Source of the DNA: Frankiaceae bacterium
GTDB lineage: Bacteria; Actinomycetota; Actinomycetes; JAFAQI01
NCBI GenBank assembly: GCA_019239875.1
Contig: JAFAZI010000200.1
Span: 1 to 40,011, forward strand
Reading direction: 5' to 3'
Length of the DNA: 40,011 bases
Below the pieces are notes generated by a model that was not told the origin of the DNA, did no database searches, and saw only the letters and a list, made by a program, of their open reading frames with translations. The position numbers and the translations under genes were made by a program. Below, in pieces: positions 16,485 to 25,344 of the stretch. The number at the start of each line of letters is the position of its first letter. The first letter of the stretch is position 1.

Positions 16485-18503
16485 GTGAAAGACTCGATAC
16501 GAGTTCCAAATCGCACCATTTCAATCGTGAATCGAGGCTCCGTGGAGCGTTCGTCGGCAGTTGTAGAACCCGTGTCCCAGGCCCTGTACGGAGCTGCTGG
16601 CGACTCCATCCTTTCGGTGGCCGGCGCTGACGTCGGCGTCAGGCGAGAGCTTCAGCGCCGCCGCCGGTTGTGGCGGATCGCGTTCTATGTCGGAATTCCC
16701 GCAGCGTTCCTCTGGTGGCGCATCTTCGACAGCCGTCCGTTCGACGTCTTCAACTTCCCGCACGTCAACTGGTTGGTCGTCACGCCGATCCTGTTCTTCG
16801 CGGGCCTGCTCGGCATCTACGCCGCGATGCTCCTGGTCTCGCGGCGCAGCCCGCACATCATGTACCGGCCTGAGCAGATCGACGTGCGGCTGTCCGACGT
16901 CGTCGGAATCGACCCGGTGAAGTCCGAGGTCATTCGTTCCATCAACCTGTTCCTTGCGCACAAGTCATTCGCCGCCGAGATGGGTGGTACGCCGCGACGC
17001 GGCCTGCTGTTCGAAGGTCTGCCTGGCACCGGAAAGACCCACACCGCGAAGGCGATGGCCGCCGAGGCGGGGGTTCCGTTCTTCTTCGTCTCAGGCACGT
17101 CGTTCCAGTCCATGTTCTACGGCGCGACCGCGGGCAAGATCCGCTCGTTCTTCAAGGTGCTGCGCAAGACAGCGCTTGCCGAGGGCGGCGTCATCGGCTT
17201 CATCGAGGAGATCGACGCCATCGGCGGAACCCGTCACGGGATGGGCATGTCGGCGAAGGACTCGGTCGCGAGCTCGATCGCATGCTGCGGCTCGCTCGAA
17301 AGCCTGCCGTCGTCGTATCTGCAGACCGCGCCGGCCACCGTCACGAACAACTACATCAGTGAGGGTGTCGGCGGCGTAGTCAACGAGCTGCTCGTGCAGA
17401 TGCAGTCCTTCGACGAGCCCATGGGCTGGCACAAGGCATGGAGCGGCATCGTCAACACGATGAACAAGCTCATGCCTGCGCACCGGCAGATCCCGATGCC
17501 GGCGCCCCGCCGCGCCAACATCCTGCTGATCGCCGCCACGAACCGTGCGGACTCACTCGACCCCGCCCTGCTGCGCCCCGGCCGATTCGACCGGTCGCTG
17601 AACTTCCAGGCACCGGACCAGCGCGGGCGCCGGGCGCTCGCTGACCACTTCCTCGCGAAGAAGGCACACCACGACGAGCTCGACGACGAGGAACTGCGGG
17701 ACACGTTCGCCGGGGTCACGCAGGGCTACACGCCGGTACAGATCGAGCAGCTCTTCGATGAAGCGCTGGTCAACGCGGTTCGCCGCGGTGACAACAAGAT
17801 GAACTGGAAGGACGTCGAGGGCGCCCGGCTCACGCTGTCGGTCGGCATCGGGCAGCCGGTCGGTTACACCGACCACGAGAAGCGGCTCATCGCGACGCAC
17901 GAGGCGGGCCACGCAACCGCGGCGTACCTGATGGCACCGAACCGCCGGATGGAGATCCTGTCGATCATCAAGCGGCGGGACGCGCTCGGCATGCTGGCGC
18001 ACGGTGACTCCGAGGAGGTCTACACGCGCTCGCGCAAGGAGATGACCGCGCTCGTCCAGATCGCGATGGGTGGCCAGTGCGCGGAGGAGATCTTCTTCGG
18101 GGACGTCACGACGGGCCCGGCCGGCGACCTGCTCTACGCGACGAATGTCGCAGCGCAGATGGTCGGCGCCGCGGGAATGATGGACACGCTCGTCTCGTAC
18201 GCCGCGATCCAGGGCAGCACGTTCAACAACACGAACATCGTGGGGCGGGTGCTCGGGGACCCAGATGGTCGCCAGCGAGTCGAGGAGTTCCTGCAGAACC
18301 AGAAGGTCATCGTCAAGGGGGCCCTCGAGGAGAACCAGCATCTGGTCGCTGCGCTGCGGGACGCCTTGGTCGAGCGCAACGAGCTGGTCGGCAAGGAGAT
18401 CCGCGAGGTGCTCGACGCCGCCAAGGCAGCCGGTCCGCCGCCCGCGGTGATCGACGTCCGGACGCCGGAGGAAGCCGCGAAGGACTCGTTCGTCAAAGGC
18501 TGA
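16485..18503 (+). CDS. divergent FtsH-like membrane AAA+ zinc metalloprotease
   Basis: 672 residues from GTG 16485; in-frame GTGs at 16527 and 16542 are alternatives, the last with GAGG four bases away. Two membrane helices (about 64-80 and 96-118) precede the AAA+ module: Walker A GLPGTGKT (178-185), pore motif MFYG where FtsH has MFVG, Walker B GFIEEID (238-244, Glu replacing the usual Asp of FIDEID), and the second region of homology AATNRADSLDPALLRPGRFDR split at 350-370. The M41 domain has HEAGH (472-476) and the third zinc ligand Asp near 548. Compared with FtsH there are about 30 extra residues after Walker B and about 30 after ELLVQMQSFD. All catalytic residues remain, so it is probably an active paralogue for membrane protein turnover. 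Confidence 0.85.
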   Translation: MKDSIRVPNRTISIVNRGSVERSSAVVEPVSQALYGAAGDSILSVAGADVGVRRELQRRRRLWRIAFYVGIPAAFLWWRIFDSRPFDVFNFPHVNWLVVTPILFFAGLLGIYAAMLLVSRRSPHIMYRPEQIDVRLSDVVGIDPVKSEVIRSINLFLAHKSFAAEMGGTPRRGLLFEGLPGTGKTHTAKAMAAEAGVPFFFVSGTSFQSMFYGATAGKIRSFFKVLRKTALAEGGVIGFIEEIDAIGGTRHGMGMSAKDSVASSIACCGSLESLPSSYLQTAPATVTNNYISEGVGGVVNELLVQMQSFDEPMGWHKAWSGIVNTMNKLMPAHRQIPMPAPRRANILLIAATNRADSLDPALLRPGRFDRSLNFQAPDQRGRRALADHFLAKKAHHDELDDEELRDTFAGVTQGYTPVQIEQLFDEALVNAVRRGDNKMNWKDVEGARLTLSVGIGQPVGYTDHEKRLIATHEAGHATAAYLMAPNRRMEILSIIKRRDALGMLAHGDSEEVYTRSRKEMTALVQIAMGGQCAEEIFFGDVTTGPAGDLLYATNVAAQMVGAAGMMDTLVSYAAIQGSTFNNTNIVGRVLGDPDGRQRVEEFLQNQKVIVKGALEENQHLVAALRDALVERNELVGKEIREVLDAAKAAGPPPAVIDVRTPEEAAKDSFVKG

Positions 18504-18511
18504 CGACGTGG

Positions 18512-18539
18512 CAGCGCTGTCGCTATGGCGATAACGCTG
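18512..18539. repeat. palindromic element, copy 1 (TCGCTAT-GCGA core)
   Basis: CAGCG (18512-18516) and CGCTG (18535-18539) are perfectly symmetric around an inner TCGC (18520-18523) and GCGA (18528-18531). The same core occurs as a perfect palindrome at 28984-28999. This copy lies right upstream of the predicted promoter of the chemosensory operon, ending 19 bases before its -10-like element, so it could be an operator; as a hairpin it could also end the FtsH-like transcript. Confidence 0.5.
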
Positions 18540-18558
18540 TCACATCGTTCCGTCGCCC

Positions 18559-18564
18559 TAGGCT
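18559..18564 (+). promoter_or_regulatory. -10-like TAGGCT at the head of the chemosensory operon
   Basis: TAGGCT ends seven bases before the GTG at 18572, again without a ribosome site. The palindromic element 18512-18539 covers the -35 region. Confidence 0.45.
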
Positions 18565-18571
18565 CGTCGCC

Positions 18572-18997
18572 GTGGGCAGGCCCGTGGCGGTTGAGCGAGG
18601 CGCGCTGGCGACGACGTACCTGGTCCTCGCCGCCGCCGCCGCGCTCTCGGCCGTGATCGAGGCCTTCCTGGTCCCGGAGCGCACGGCGGGAGTGGTCGGC
18701 CTCTCGCTGCTGCTGGCCGTCGTCGGCAACGTCGCCCTCGGGCTGCTCGGCGGCGTCGGTACCCGGACCTGGGCGGGCTCGGCGATCCCGCTCGTCGCCT
18801 GGGCGGTGGTGCTCGCTGTCCTTTCGGCGTCCGGCCCGGGCGGCGACGTGATCCTGCCCGGCGCGCTCCCGCCGGACCCGCCCGTCGCACACGTCAGCGT
18901 GGCGCTGCTGTTCGCCGGTCTCATCGCAGGCGCGGTTGCGGTTGTCCTCACCTCGCGCTACACCACACGGGTGAATGCGCCGAGACAACATGGGTGA
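18572..18997 (+). CDS. small four-helix membrane protein (DUF6113-like)
   Basis: 141 residues from GTG 18572 (GTG 18584 also possible). The frame continues upstream into the FtsH-like gene, but that part is a shadow. Four hydrophobic segments are visible: TTYLVLAAAAALSAVIEAFL, SLLLAVVGNVALGLLGGVG, AIPLVAWAVVLAVLSAS and VSVALLFAGLIAGAVAVVL. The layout and the position downstream of mshB resemble the actinobacterial DUF6113 family, which I recall next to mshB. The function is unknown. Its stop overlaps the cheW start (GTGA), so it is translated with the chemosensory genes, which may be chance inheritance of a promoter or a functional link. Confidence 0.6.
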   Translation: MGRPVAVERGALATTYLVLAAAAALSAVIEAFLVPERTAGVVGLSLLLAVVGNVALGLLGGVGTRTWAGSAIPLVAWAVVLAVLSASGPGGDVILPGALPPDPPVAHVSVALLFAGLIAGAVAVVLTSRYTTRVNAPRQHG

Positions 18998-19500
18998 CGG
19001 AATCGCAGCTTGTCGCGCCGACGGAGGACCTCGGCGGTGTCGACCAGGAGTCGGTGAGCACTGACGCGATCATCGTGCACCTCGGCGCGGGTCGGTTCGC
19101 CGTGGATCTTGCATCGGTCGCCGAGGTCGGACGTGCCCCCGCGGTGACGCGAGTTCCCGGTCTGCCGGCCTGGCTCGCCGGCGTGGCGAACTGGCGTGGC
19201 CGGATCCTGCCGATCCTTGACCTCCGGCCACTCCTCGGCGCTGAGGCCGTGCCACTGGAAAGCAGCGGTCGTCTCATCGTCCTCACCGACGGCTCCGTCG
19301 CGGTTGGCCTGCTGGTCGACGCGGTGGACGGTACGACGGCGCTCGTCGACGTCGCACCGTTCCCTCCAGCCAGCGCTCCGATCGGCTCGAACCTGCTCAG
19401 CGGCCAGTCACCCCGCGAGGACGGACCGCTCGCCGTGCTCGACGTGCCGGCGGTGATGCGCCTGCGCGAGAGCCTGCCGCGCGGCCGTCGCACGGCTTAA
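18994..19500 (+). CDS. cheW: CheW-type chemosensory adaptor
   Basis: 168 residues. The CheW domain occupies about residues 22-165: AIIVHLGAGRFAVDLASVAEV, VTRVPGLPAWLAGVANWRGRILPILDLRPLLG with the conserved NxRG (here NWRG) loop, and VGLLVDAVDGT. CheW couples receptors to CheA in the signalling array. The unstructured first 20 residues are acidic. GTG overlaps the stop of the small membrane protein. It is followed 101 bases later by the first receptor gene. A second CheW-like domain lies inside CheA. Confidence 0.9.
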   Translation: MTESQLVAPTEDLGGVDQESVSTDAIIVHLGAGRFAVDLASVAEVGRAPAVTRVPGLPAWLAGVANWRGRILPILDLRPLLGAEAVPLESSGRLIVLTDGSVAVGLLVDAVDGTTALVDVAPFPPASAPIGSNLLSGQSPREDGPLAVLDVPAVMRLRESLPRGRRTA

Positions 19501-19601
19501 TCACGCACCACGCCACGCTCAACCGCCGCTGAGCGCGGACTTCAGGGCGAACCGAATTCGCCCGATGAACCTGATGAACGTCACGGGAGGATGGAGGGAC
19601 A

Positions 19602-21158
19602 GTGGACTTCAGCAAGAAGCTGAGCCGTGTTGCGGCCGCTTCGACCTGGGTCGGCAGCCTGCTCGCGATCGTCGGTGCCATCGTCCTGCATCGCCACCCC
19701 GCCGCTGGTGTCCACGTCCACCTCAAGGCGCTCTACTGCTGGGAAGGCCTCGCGTTCGTCAACGCGACCTTCATGTCTCTGCTCCCGACGATTCAGGCCT
19801 CCGTCGCGCACGTCCGCCGGCGGATCACGATCTACCGAATGGTGCTGTTGCTCTCGACGACGCTGTCGGTGAGCGCTGCGACCGCCGTGACGGGCGGCCT
19901 GCGCGGTCCGTTCTGGATCCTGTACCTGCCGGCCCTTCTCTTCGCCGCAACGACCCTCAAGCAGTGGCAGTCCGTGCTGCTTGGTGTCGCCAACTCCGGC
20001 TGCCTGGTCGCAGCTGCGCTGATCGCGCACAGTGTCGACTCGACCACTGTCGCGTGGCTCGTGCTCGTGCTGCCCGTGTTCCCCGCTCTCACCTGGTTCA
20101 ACGGTGCCTTGTCGCAGTCGATCTGGGCGATGCGAGCGATGGCGCGCGCCGAGCGTGACGAGCTCCAGGCTCGGGTCGGTGAGCTCTCCCAGGTGCTCGC
20201 GCAAGCGGCCGAGGGCGACCTGTCGGTTCACATGGCAGGCGAGGACAGCGATCACGAGGCGCTCGAAGTGCTGTCGGGTGCGTTCTCGCACACTCTGACC
20301 AACCTGCGCGGCCTCGTCGGGCAGATTCGGACCGGTGGTGAGCAGATCGGCGCCGCCGCCGGGGAGCTGCTCGCGACTGCCGAGGAGCACGCCGCATCGG
20401 CGTCGCAGCAGTCATCCGCCGTCACCGAGACGACGTCGACGATCGAGGAACTCGCCGCGACTGCGGCACAGATCGCCGAGACCGCCGAGGCGGTAGCGAG
20501 GTACGCCGCGGAGACGTTGCGCCACGCTGACGACGGCCGCAATGCGGTGCAGTCGAGCGTCGGCGCGATGGACACCATCGCGAACCGCGTGGACTCGATT
20601 GCCTCCCGCGCGCTCTCACTGGGCGAGAAGAGCCAGGAGATCGGCCGGATTCTCGAGGTCATCAACGACTTGGCCGAACAGACCAACTTGCTCGCACTCA
20701 ACGCGGCGATCGAAGCCGCCCGCGCCGGCGAGCACGGCCGCGGGTTCGCTGTTGTGGCATCTGAGGTTCGCAAGCTCGCCGAGCGCGCCCAGGAGTCGAC
20801 CGGCCGGATCGCGTCGATCGTCAACGAAATCCAGAGCGAGACGAACGCGACCATCATCGCCAGCGAGGAAGGCGCCAAGGAGGTCCGGACCGGCTCCGAC
20901 CTCGCCCGTGGCGTCGTCGAGGCACTCGAGCGAATCAGCGGCATGGTCGACGAGACCACGACGGCGGCCAAGGAGATCTCGATCGCGACCCAGCAACAGC
21001 GCTCCGCATCCGACCAGGTCGTGTCCGCGATGACGCAGGTATCGGACGTTTCCCGGCAGTACGCCGTCGGCTCCAAGCAGGCGGCGGCCGCGGCTGCCCA
21101 GCTGAACGTGCTGGCCGCTGAACTGCGCGCATCGATCGCGCAGTTCAAGGTCGCGTAA
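19602..21158 (+). CDS. methyl-accepting chemotaxis protein with six-helix membrane sensor
   Basis: 518 residues; GTG start preceded by GGGAGGATGGAGGG. Six membrane helices fill the first 185 residues (for example [48 protein letters not shown]), with only short outside loops, so it probably senses membrane or internal signals. A HAMP-like linker ([15 protein letters not shown]) leads to the cytoplasmic coiled-coil. The hairpin tip is canonical: [20 protein letters not shown], then [20 protein letters not shown], so it should bind CheA and CheW. Glu/Gln pairs of the [13 protein letters not shown] type that could be methylated exist, but no methyltransferase is encoded nearby. Confidence 0.92.
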   Translation: MDFSKKLSRVAAASTWVGSLLAIVGAIVLHRHPAAGVHVHLKALYCWEGLAFVNATFMSLLPTIQASVAHVRRRITIYRMVLLLSTTLSVSAATAVTGGLRGPFWILYLPALLFAATTLKQWQSVLLGVANSGCLVAAALIAHSVDSTTVAWLVLVLPVFPALTWFNGALSQSIWAMRAMARAERDELQARVGELSQVLAQAAEGDLSVHMAGEDSDHEALEVLSGAFSHTLTNLRGLVGQIRTGGEQIGAAAGELLATAEEHAASASQQSSAVTETTSTIEELAATAAQIAETAEAVARYAAETLRHADDGRNAVQSSVGAMDTIANRVDSIASRALSLGEKSQEIGRILEVINDLAEQTNLLALNAAIEAARAGEHGRGFAVVASEVRKLAERAQESTGRIASIVNEIQSETNATIIASEEGAKEVRTGSDLARGVVEALERISGMVDETTTAAKEISIATQQQRSASDQVVSAMTQVSDVSRQYAVGSKQAAAAAAQLNVLAAELRASIAQFKVA

Positions 21159-21280
21159 CCCCGCTCAAGCCCGTTGCGCCATGCGCCGATCTTGAGATGT
21201 GGGCCATTCGGCGCATGTCCGGTTGGTCCGTCTAGCTCCAGGTGAGGAGTCGGCGACAGCATGAGAACTGCGAGGCGGTG

Positions 21281-23116
21281 ATGGCCGCGCAGCGCAAGGG
21301 CATGGGACTCGGCACGGTTCGAGTCCCGCGTGCGGCGACCGGTCGCCACGACGATCTACCGAAGGGGCGCGAGGCGGTGCTGGAAACAGTGGTCGGTGCG
21401 GTACCGACGCCGCGCGCTCCGGCGGTGACACCCGTCGCCACTGCCCTGCCAGTCGACATCGAGCGCAAGCTCGCGGAACTGGTCGGGATCGACCCCATCG
21501 TGAGCGAGCCGCTCGACGATCCGAGTGTCGATCCCACCTACGACGAGCTGAAAGCCACGCACTTCGCCAAGCGAGTCCTCCAGGTCGCGCAACAGCTGAC
21601 GCTGGGCAGTCTCCTGCTGATGGTGGTCTGCGCCGTCGTCGCCGCCCGCACCGACAGCACATCCCTGCCGGTCCACTCGACGCCGCTGACGATCTGGGCA
21701 GTGGCCGCCGCGATGTCAGCGGTCGGCCTGGCCGCGCTCGTCACCGACCCCGACGTCGCCGACGGTCTGAGCCCGCTGAAGCGCCGTGCCCTCGGGTCCG
21801 TTCTCATGTCGGGCCTCCTCGTCTCGCTCACCGGCGCGGTCGCGAATGCCGACGGCCTTGCCGCCCCGACATGGGTGCTGTTCCTGCCGGTGGTCGTCGT
21901 GTCAGGCGCGGTCCTCGGACCGTCGGTCGGTCTGCTCGTCGGCGCGCTGTCCTCGAGCGGGATCTACGCAGCTGCCGGGTTCTCCCACACGCTCGACATC
22001 GCGGGTGTCGGTCGGCTGGTGGTGATCCTTCCCGCCATGCCGTTGTTCGGCTGGGCGGCGGGCGCGCTGGCGAGCGGCGCACATCAGGCCGTCGCGCGGG
22101 CCCGTGACCAGCGCATCGCGCTGATCGACGACGTCCACCGGCTGTCGACCCTCCTGGACTCCGTCTCGAACGGGGACCTCTCGGCGGTGCCGTCACTGGA
22201 GGACCCGGCCGATCAGGCGACCGCGACGCTTGCGGTCGTGTTTGCGGACACCGTGTTGTCACTGCGCCGGCTGGTCCGTCAGTTGAGCGACGTGTCGGAG
22301 CACTTGGCGGAGAACGCCAGCGACCTCGCCGGTACGGCATCGTCACAAGTGGGTGCGGTCGAGCAGCAGGCCTCCGCCGTCTCGCAGACCACCAGCACCA
22401 TCGAGCAGCTCGCGGCAACCGCCACCTCGATCGCGGAGACCGCGGAGCGGGTGTCGACGTTCGCCGGCTCGACGCGGGTCGACGTCGACACCGGTGTGCG
22501 CAGCGTCGCCGCGGCGACCGCGTCGATGATGGCGATCGGTGAACGCGTGAAAGAGCTCGGCGCTCGCACCGGTCGGCTCGACGAGCGGGTCGCTCAGATC
22601 GCGGAGATGACGCGTTTGATCGACGAGCTGGGTCGGCGTACGACGATGCTCGCCGTGAACGCCTCGATCGAGGCAGCACGCGTCGGGGAGCTCGGTCACG
22701 GATTCTCGACCGTCGCGACCGAGATCGGAGCGCTGGCCGCAAAGGCGCGGGCCGCGACCGCCGGCATCGCGGAGATCGTCAAGGAGCTCGAGGTCGAGGT
22801 CGCCGCGACCGGAGCGGTCAGCCGTGAGGGTGTCGAGGCGGTCGCGATCGGGCTGGAACGTCAAGAGGTGGTGGAAACGGCGCTCGTGCAGATCAGCGCG
22901 CGCGTCGATGACACCACCCGCGCCGCGCACGACATCACCGCCGCGACCCGGCAGCAACGGGTGGCGAGTGACGCGGTCGTTCAGGCAATGCATCTGGTCA
23001 CCGGGTCGAGTCAGAGCGCCACCTCGGCCACGCGGAGTCACGCGGCCTCCGCGGAGCGGCTCAGGGATCTCATGAGCACGCTTCTCAGCGCGGTTGCGAG
23101 GTTCAGGCTGGAGTGA
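21281..23116 (+). CDS. methyl-accepting chemotaxis-like protein with degenerate signalling tip
   Basis: 611 residues from ATG 21281, chosen for GAGG just upstream; the frame also allows GTG 21242. About 95 cytoplasmic residues come first, then six helices (LGSLLLMVVCAVVAA to ILPAMPLFGWAAGALAS) with WVLFLPVVVV resembling [10 protein letters not shown] of the neighbouring receptor, so the two arose by duplication. The tip reads LIDELGRRTTMLAVNASIEA, then ARVGELGHGFSTVATEIGAL: the Gln-Thr-Asn-Leu-Leu of normal receptors is Arg-Thr-Thr-Met-Leu, and the Arg of EVRKLAE is lost. It may couple weakly to the kinase or bias it. It is 82 bases or more downstream of the first receptor, with CheA following. 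Confidence 0.88.
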   Translation: MAAQRKGMGLGTVRVPRAATGRHDDLPKGREAVLETVVGAVPTPRAPAVTPVATALPVDIERKLAELVGIDPIVSEPLDDPSVDPTYDELKATHFAKRVLQVAQQLTLGSLLLMVVCAVVAARTDSTSLPVHSTPLTIWAVAAAMSAVGLAALVTDPDVADGLSPLKRRALGSVLMSGLLVSLTGAVANADGLAAPTWVLFLPVVVVSGAVLGPSVGLLVGALSSSGIYAAAGFSHTLDIAGVGRLVVILPAMPLFGWAAGALASGAHQAVARARDQRIALIDDVHRLSTLLDSVSNGDLSAVPSLEDPADQATATLAVVFADTVLSLRRLVRQLSDVSEHLAENASDLAGTASSQVGAVEQQASAVSQTTSTIEQLAATATSIAETAERVSTFAGSTRVDVDTGVRSVAAATASMMAIGERVKELGARTGRLDERVAQIAEMTRLIDELGRRTTMLAVNASIEAARVGELGHGFSTVATEIGALAAKARAATAGIAEIVKELEVEVAATGAVSREGVEAVAIGLERQEVVETALVQISARVDDTTRAAHDITAATRQQRVASDAVVQAMHLVTGSSQSATSATRSHAASAERLRDLMSTLLSAVARFRLE

Positions 23117-23173
23117 GCCGCGCCGATGAACTATTCGTGAGCTGTGCATCAAACCGGGCATCTGGAGCGGCTA

Positions 23174-25336
23174 ATGGCCGGCTGGGCTGACGACCCGGAG
23201 CTGCTGGCAACGTTTCGCGCCGAGGTCGAGGAGCGCGTTGCGTCGCTGCAGGCTGGGCTGCTGGCGCTCGAGGCACATCCTTCGCCGCGCCAGGTGGTCG
23301 TGAGCCTGTTCCGCGATGCCCACACCGTCAAGGGTTCGGCGCGCATGCTCGGGCTCTCCGAAGTCCTCGCGGTCGCGCACAGCGCTGAGGACCTGCTCGG
23401 TGCGCTTCGCGATGGGCGCCTCCCCGTGCGCCGCGACCTGGTTGACCTGCTGCTCGCCTCGTGCGACGGGATCTCAGGGGCGCTCCCGGGCGTGGACGAC
23501 CCGGTCCCCGACGAGCACCTGCACTCCCTCGCCGACGCCATGGGCCGCGCGCTCAGCGGCGAGGAGCCGGTCGTCGTACCGATCTGGACACCGGTAATAC
23601 CCGAGGACGACGAGACCGTCGACGATGCACTGCGCCGCGGCGGCGACTCGGTTCGAGTCACGACGGCGAAGGTCTACGAGCTGATCGACGTCGTCGGTGA
23701 GGCGGAGCTCGATGCCCGCCGGCTCGAGCGAGCCAGCACCACGATCGAGTCGGTCGCCTCCGACACGACCCGCTGGTTGCGTACCCTTCGCGACGCGGTC
23801 GTCACGCATCCGTTGCCCGATGACGCGCAGCAGGCGCTGACCCGACTGATCGCCGCGGATGATCAGATGCTCGCCGCTGCCCGTGAGCTTCGTGAACTGA
23901 CCGATGATGCGCAGAGCCGGCTGTCGCAGGTGCGCGACGGTGCGATGGGTCTGGCGATGGTCCCGGTACGGCGCGTGGTGGCCGGCCTGCCGCGAGTCGT
24001 CCGTGATCTCGCGACGGCCACCGGCAAGGACGTTCGCCTCGTGCTGCAGGGCCAGGACGTCGAGCTCGACAAGCAGGTGTTGGATGGCGTCTCGGACGCG
24101 CTCAAGCATCTGGTCGTCAACGCGGTCGACCACGGCTGCGAATCCGTCGCCGAGCGCGTGGCGGCCGGCAAGCCGGCTCAGTCGACGGTCACGGTCACCG
24201 CTCGGGCGGCCGGTGGGACCGTCGTCATCGAGGTCACCGACGACGGGGTCGGGATCGACGAGGAGGCGCTGCGCGCAAAGGCGATAGCGCGCGGCGCTCT
24301 GCTGCCGGACTCGGCGCTGTCCGGGCAAGCGCTCTACAGCGTGCTGTTCATGCCCGGATTCACCACGGCCGACGAGGTCACCGAGACCTCCGGTCGTGGC
24401 GTCGGTCTCGACGTGGTGCGCAGCGCGGTCGAGGCGCTCGGCGGCTTGGTCGAGCTGCGGTCGTCATCGGAAGGTACGACGTTCTCGCTCACGCTGCCCG
24501 TGACGCTCGGCGTTCTGCGGTGCTTGATGACCCGCCTCGGTGACGAGCGGTTCGCGCTGCCGGTGCCCGGCATCGTCGAGTCGCTGTCGCTGAAGAACGC
24601 GGTCGTTCACTCTCTTGCCGGCAATCCCGTCGTCGTCCGCCACGGTGAGACGCTGCCGCTTCTCGACCTCGGTCATGCGCTGGGCGTCGCGGGCAAGCGG
24701 GAGCCGACTGCAGCGATCGTCGTGCGTCATGGCGACCGGCAGGTCGCCTGGGCGGTCGACGCTCTCGACGGCGAACGGGAGCTCGTCGTCAAGGATCTCG
24801 GTGCGTTCCTCGGCCGGCCGCCGGTGATCAGCGGCGCAACCATCGACGGCGACGGCAGCGTCGTGTGTCTGGTCGACCTCCGCGAGCTCGGTGACGACAG
24901 CAAGCAGCGCACCTCGGCGTCTTCGTCGCTGTTCGCGGCGGAAGGCACCGACGTACCGTCGCAGCGCCGGCCGCGGGTGCTCGTCGTCGAGGACTCGGTC
25001 GGAGTACGCGAGCTCGAGCGGGCGATCCTCGAGAGCGCCGGGTACGACGTCGTCACCGCGGTCGACGGGACCGACGGCGCCTCGCGCCTTGGCGACGATC
25101 CGGCCGACCTCGTTCTGTCGGACGTCGAGATGCCGGGCATGGACGGTTACACGTTGACCCGGACGATCCGACGGACTCGCGGCTGGGAGCAGGTGCCGGT
25201 CGTGATCATGACCAGCCGCGGTAGCGACGAGGATCAGAAGGCTGGCCTCGACGCCGGCGCGAGTGCGTATCTGCTGAAGACAGAATTCGATCAGGAAGAG
25301 CTCGTCGAGACGGTCCGCCGGCTCGTCGGTCGATAG
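23174..25336 (+). CDS. cheA: CheA-type histidine kinase with C-terminal receiver domain
   Basis: 720 residues from ATG 23174, which has GGAG six bases upstream; GTG 23144 in frame would add ten. Hpt domain with the phosphorylated His in FRDAHTVKGSARMLG (about residue 50), then a region too short for a separate CheY-binding P2 domain, the dimerisation helices, and the kinase core with N-box ALKHLVVNAVDHG, G1 TDDGVGID and G2 SGRGVGLDVV. A CheW-like domain (about 450-590) follows, then a receiver starting near 600 with VVEDS, the phospho-Asp in LSDVEMPGMDG (about 650), MTSRGS and LLKTEF. The fused receiver could be a phosphate sink or the output. Confidence 0.93.
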   Translation: MAGWADDPELLATFRAEVEERVASLQAGLLALEAHPSPRQVVVSLFRDAHTVKGSARMLGLSEVLAVAHSAEDLLGALRDGRLPVRRDLVDLLLASCDGISGALPGVDDPVPDEHLHSLADAMGRALSGEEPVVVPIWTPVIPEDDETVDDALRRGGDSVRVTTAKVYELIDVVGEAELDARRLERASTTIESVASDTTRWLRTLRDAVVTHPLPDDAQQALTRLIAADDQMLAAARELRELTDDAQSRLSQVRDGAMGLAMVPVRRVVAGLPRVVRDLATATGKDVRLVLQGQDVELDKQVLDGVSDALKHLVVNAVDHGCESVAERVAAGKPAQSTVTVTARAAGGTVVIEVTDDGVGIDEEALRAKAIARGALLPDSALSGQALYSVLFMPGFTTADEVTETSGRGVGLDVVRSAVEALGGLVELRSSSEGTTFSLTLPVTLGVLRCLMTRLGDERFALPVPGIVESLSLKNAVVHSLAGNPVVVRHGETLPLLDLGHALGVAGKREPTAAIVVRHGDRQVAWAVDALDGERELVVKDLGAFLGRPPVISGATIDGDGSVVCLVDLRELGDDSKQRTSASSSLFAAEGTDVPSQRRPRVLVVEDSVGVRELERAILESAGYDVVTAVDGTDGASRLGDDPADLVLSDVEMPGMDGYTLTRTIRRTRGWEQVPVVIMTSRGSDEDQKAGLDAGASAYLLKTEFDQEELVETVRRLVGR

Positions 25337-25344
25337 GAGACGAC

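Noticed and set aside
18077-18571. Open frame extending the small membrane protein upstream
   Set aside because: It runs inside the FtsH-like gene in another frame and has Arg/Gly-rich composition with no domain. The start at 18572 fits the -10 spacing.
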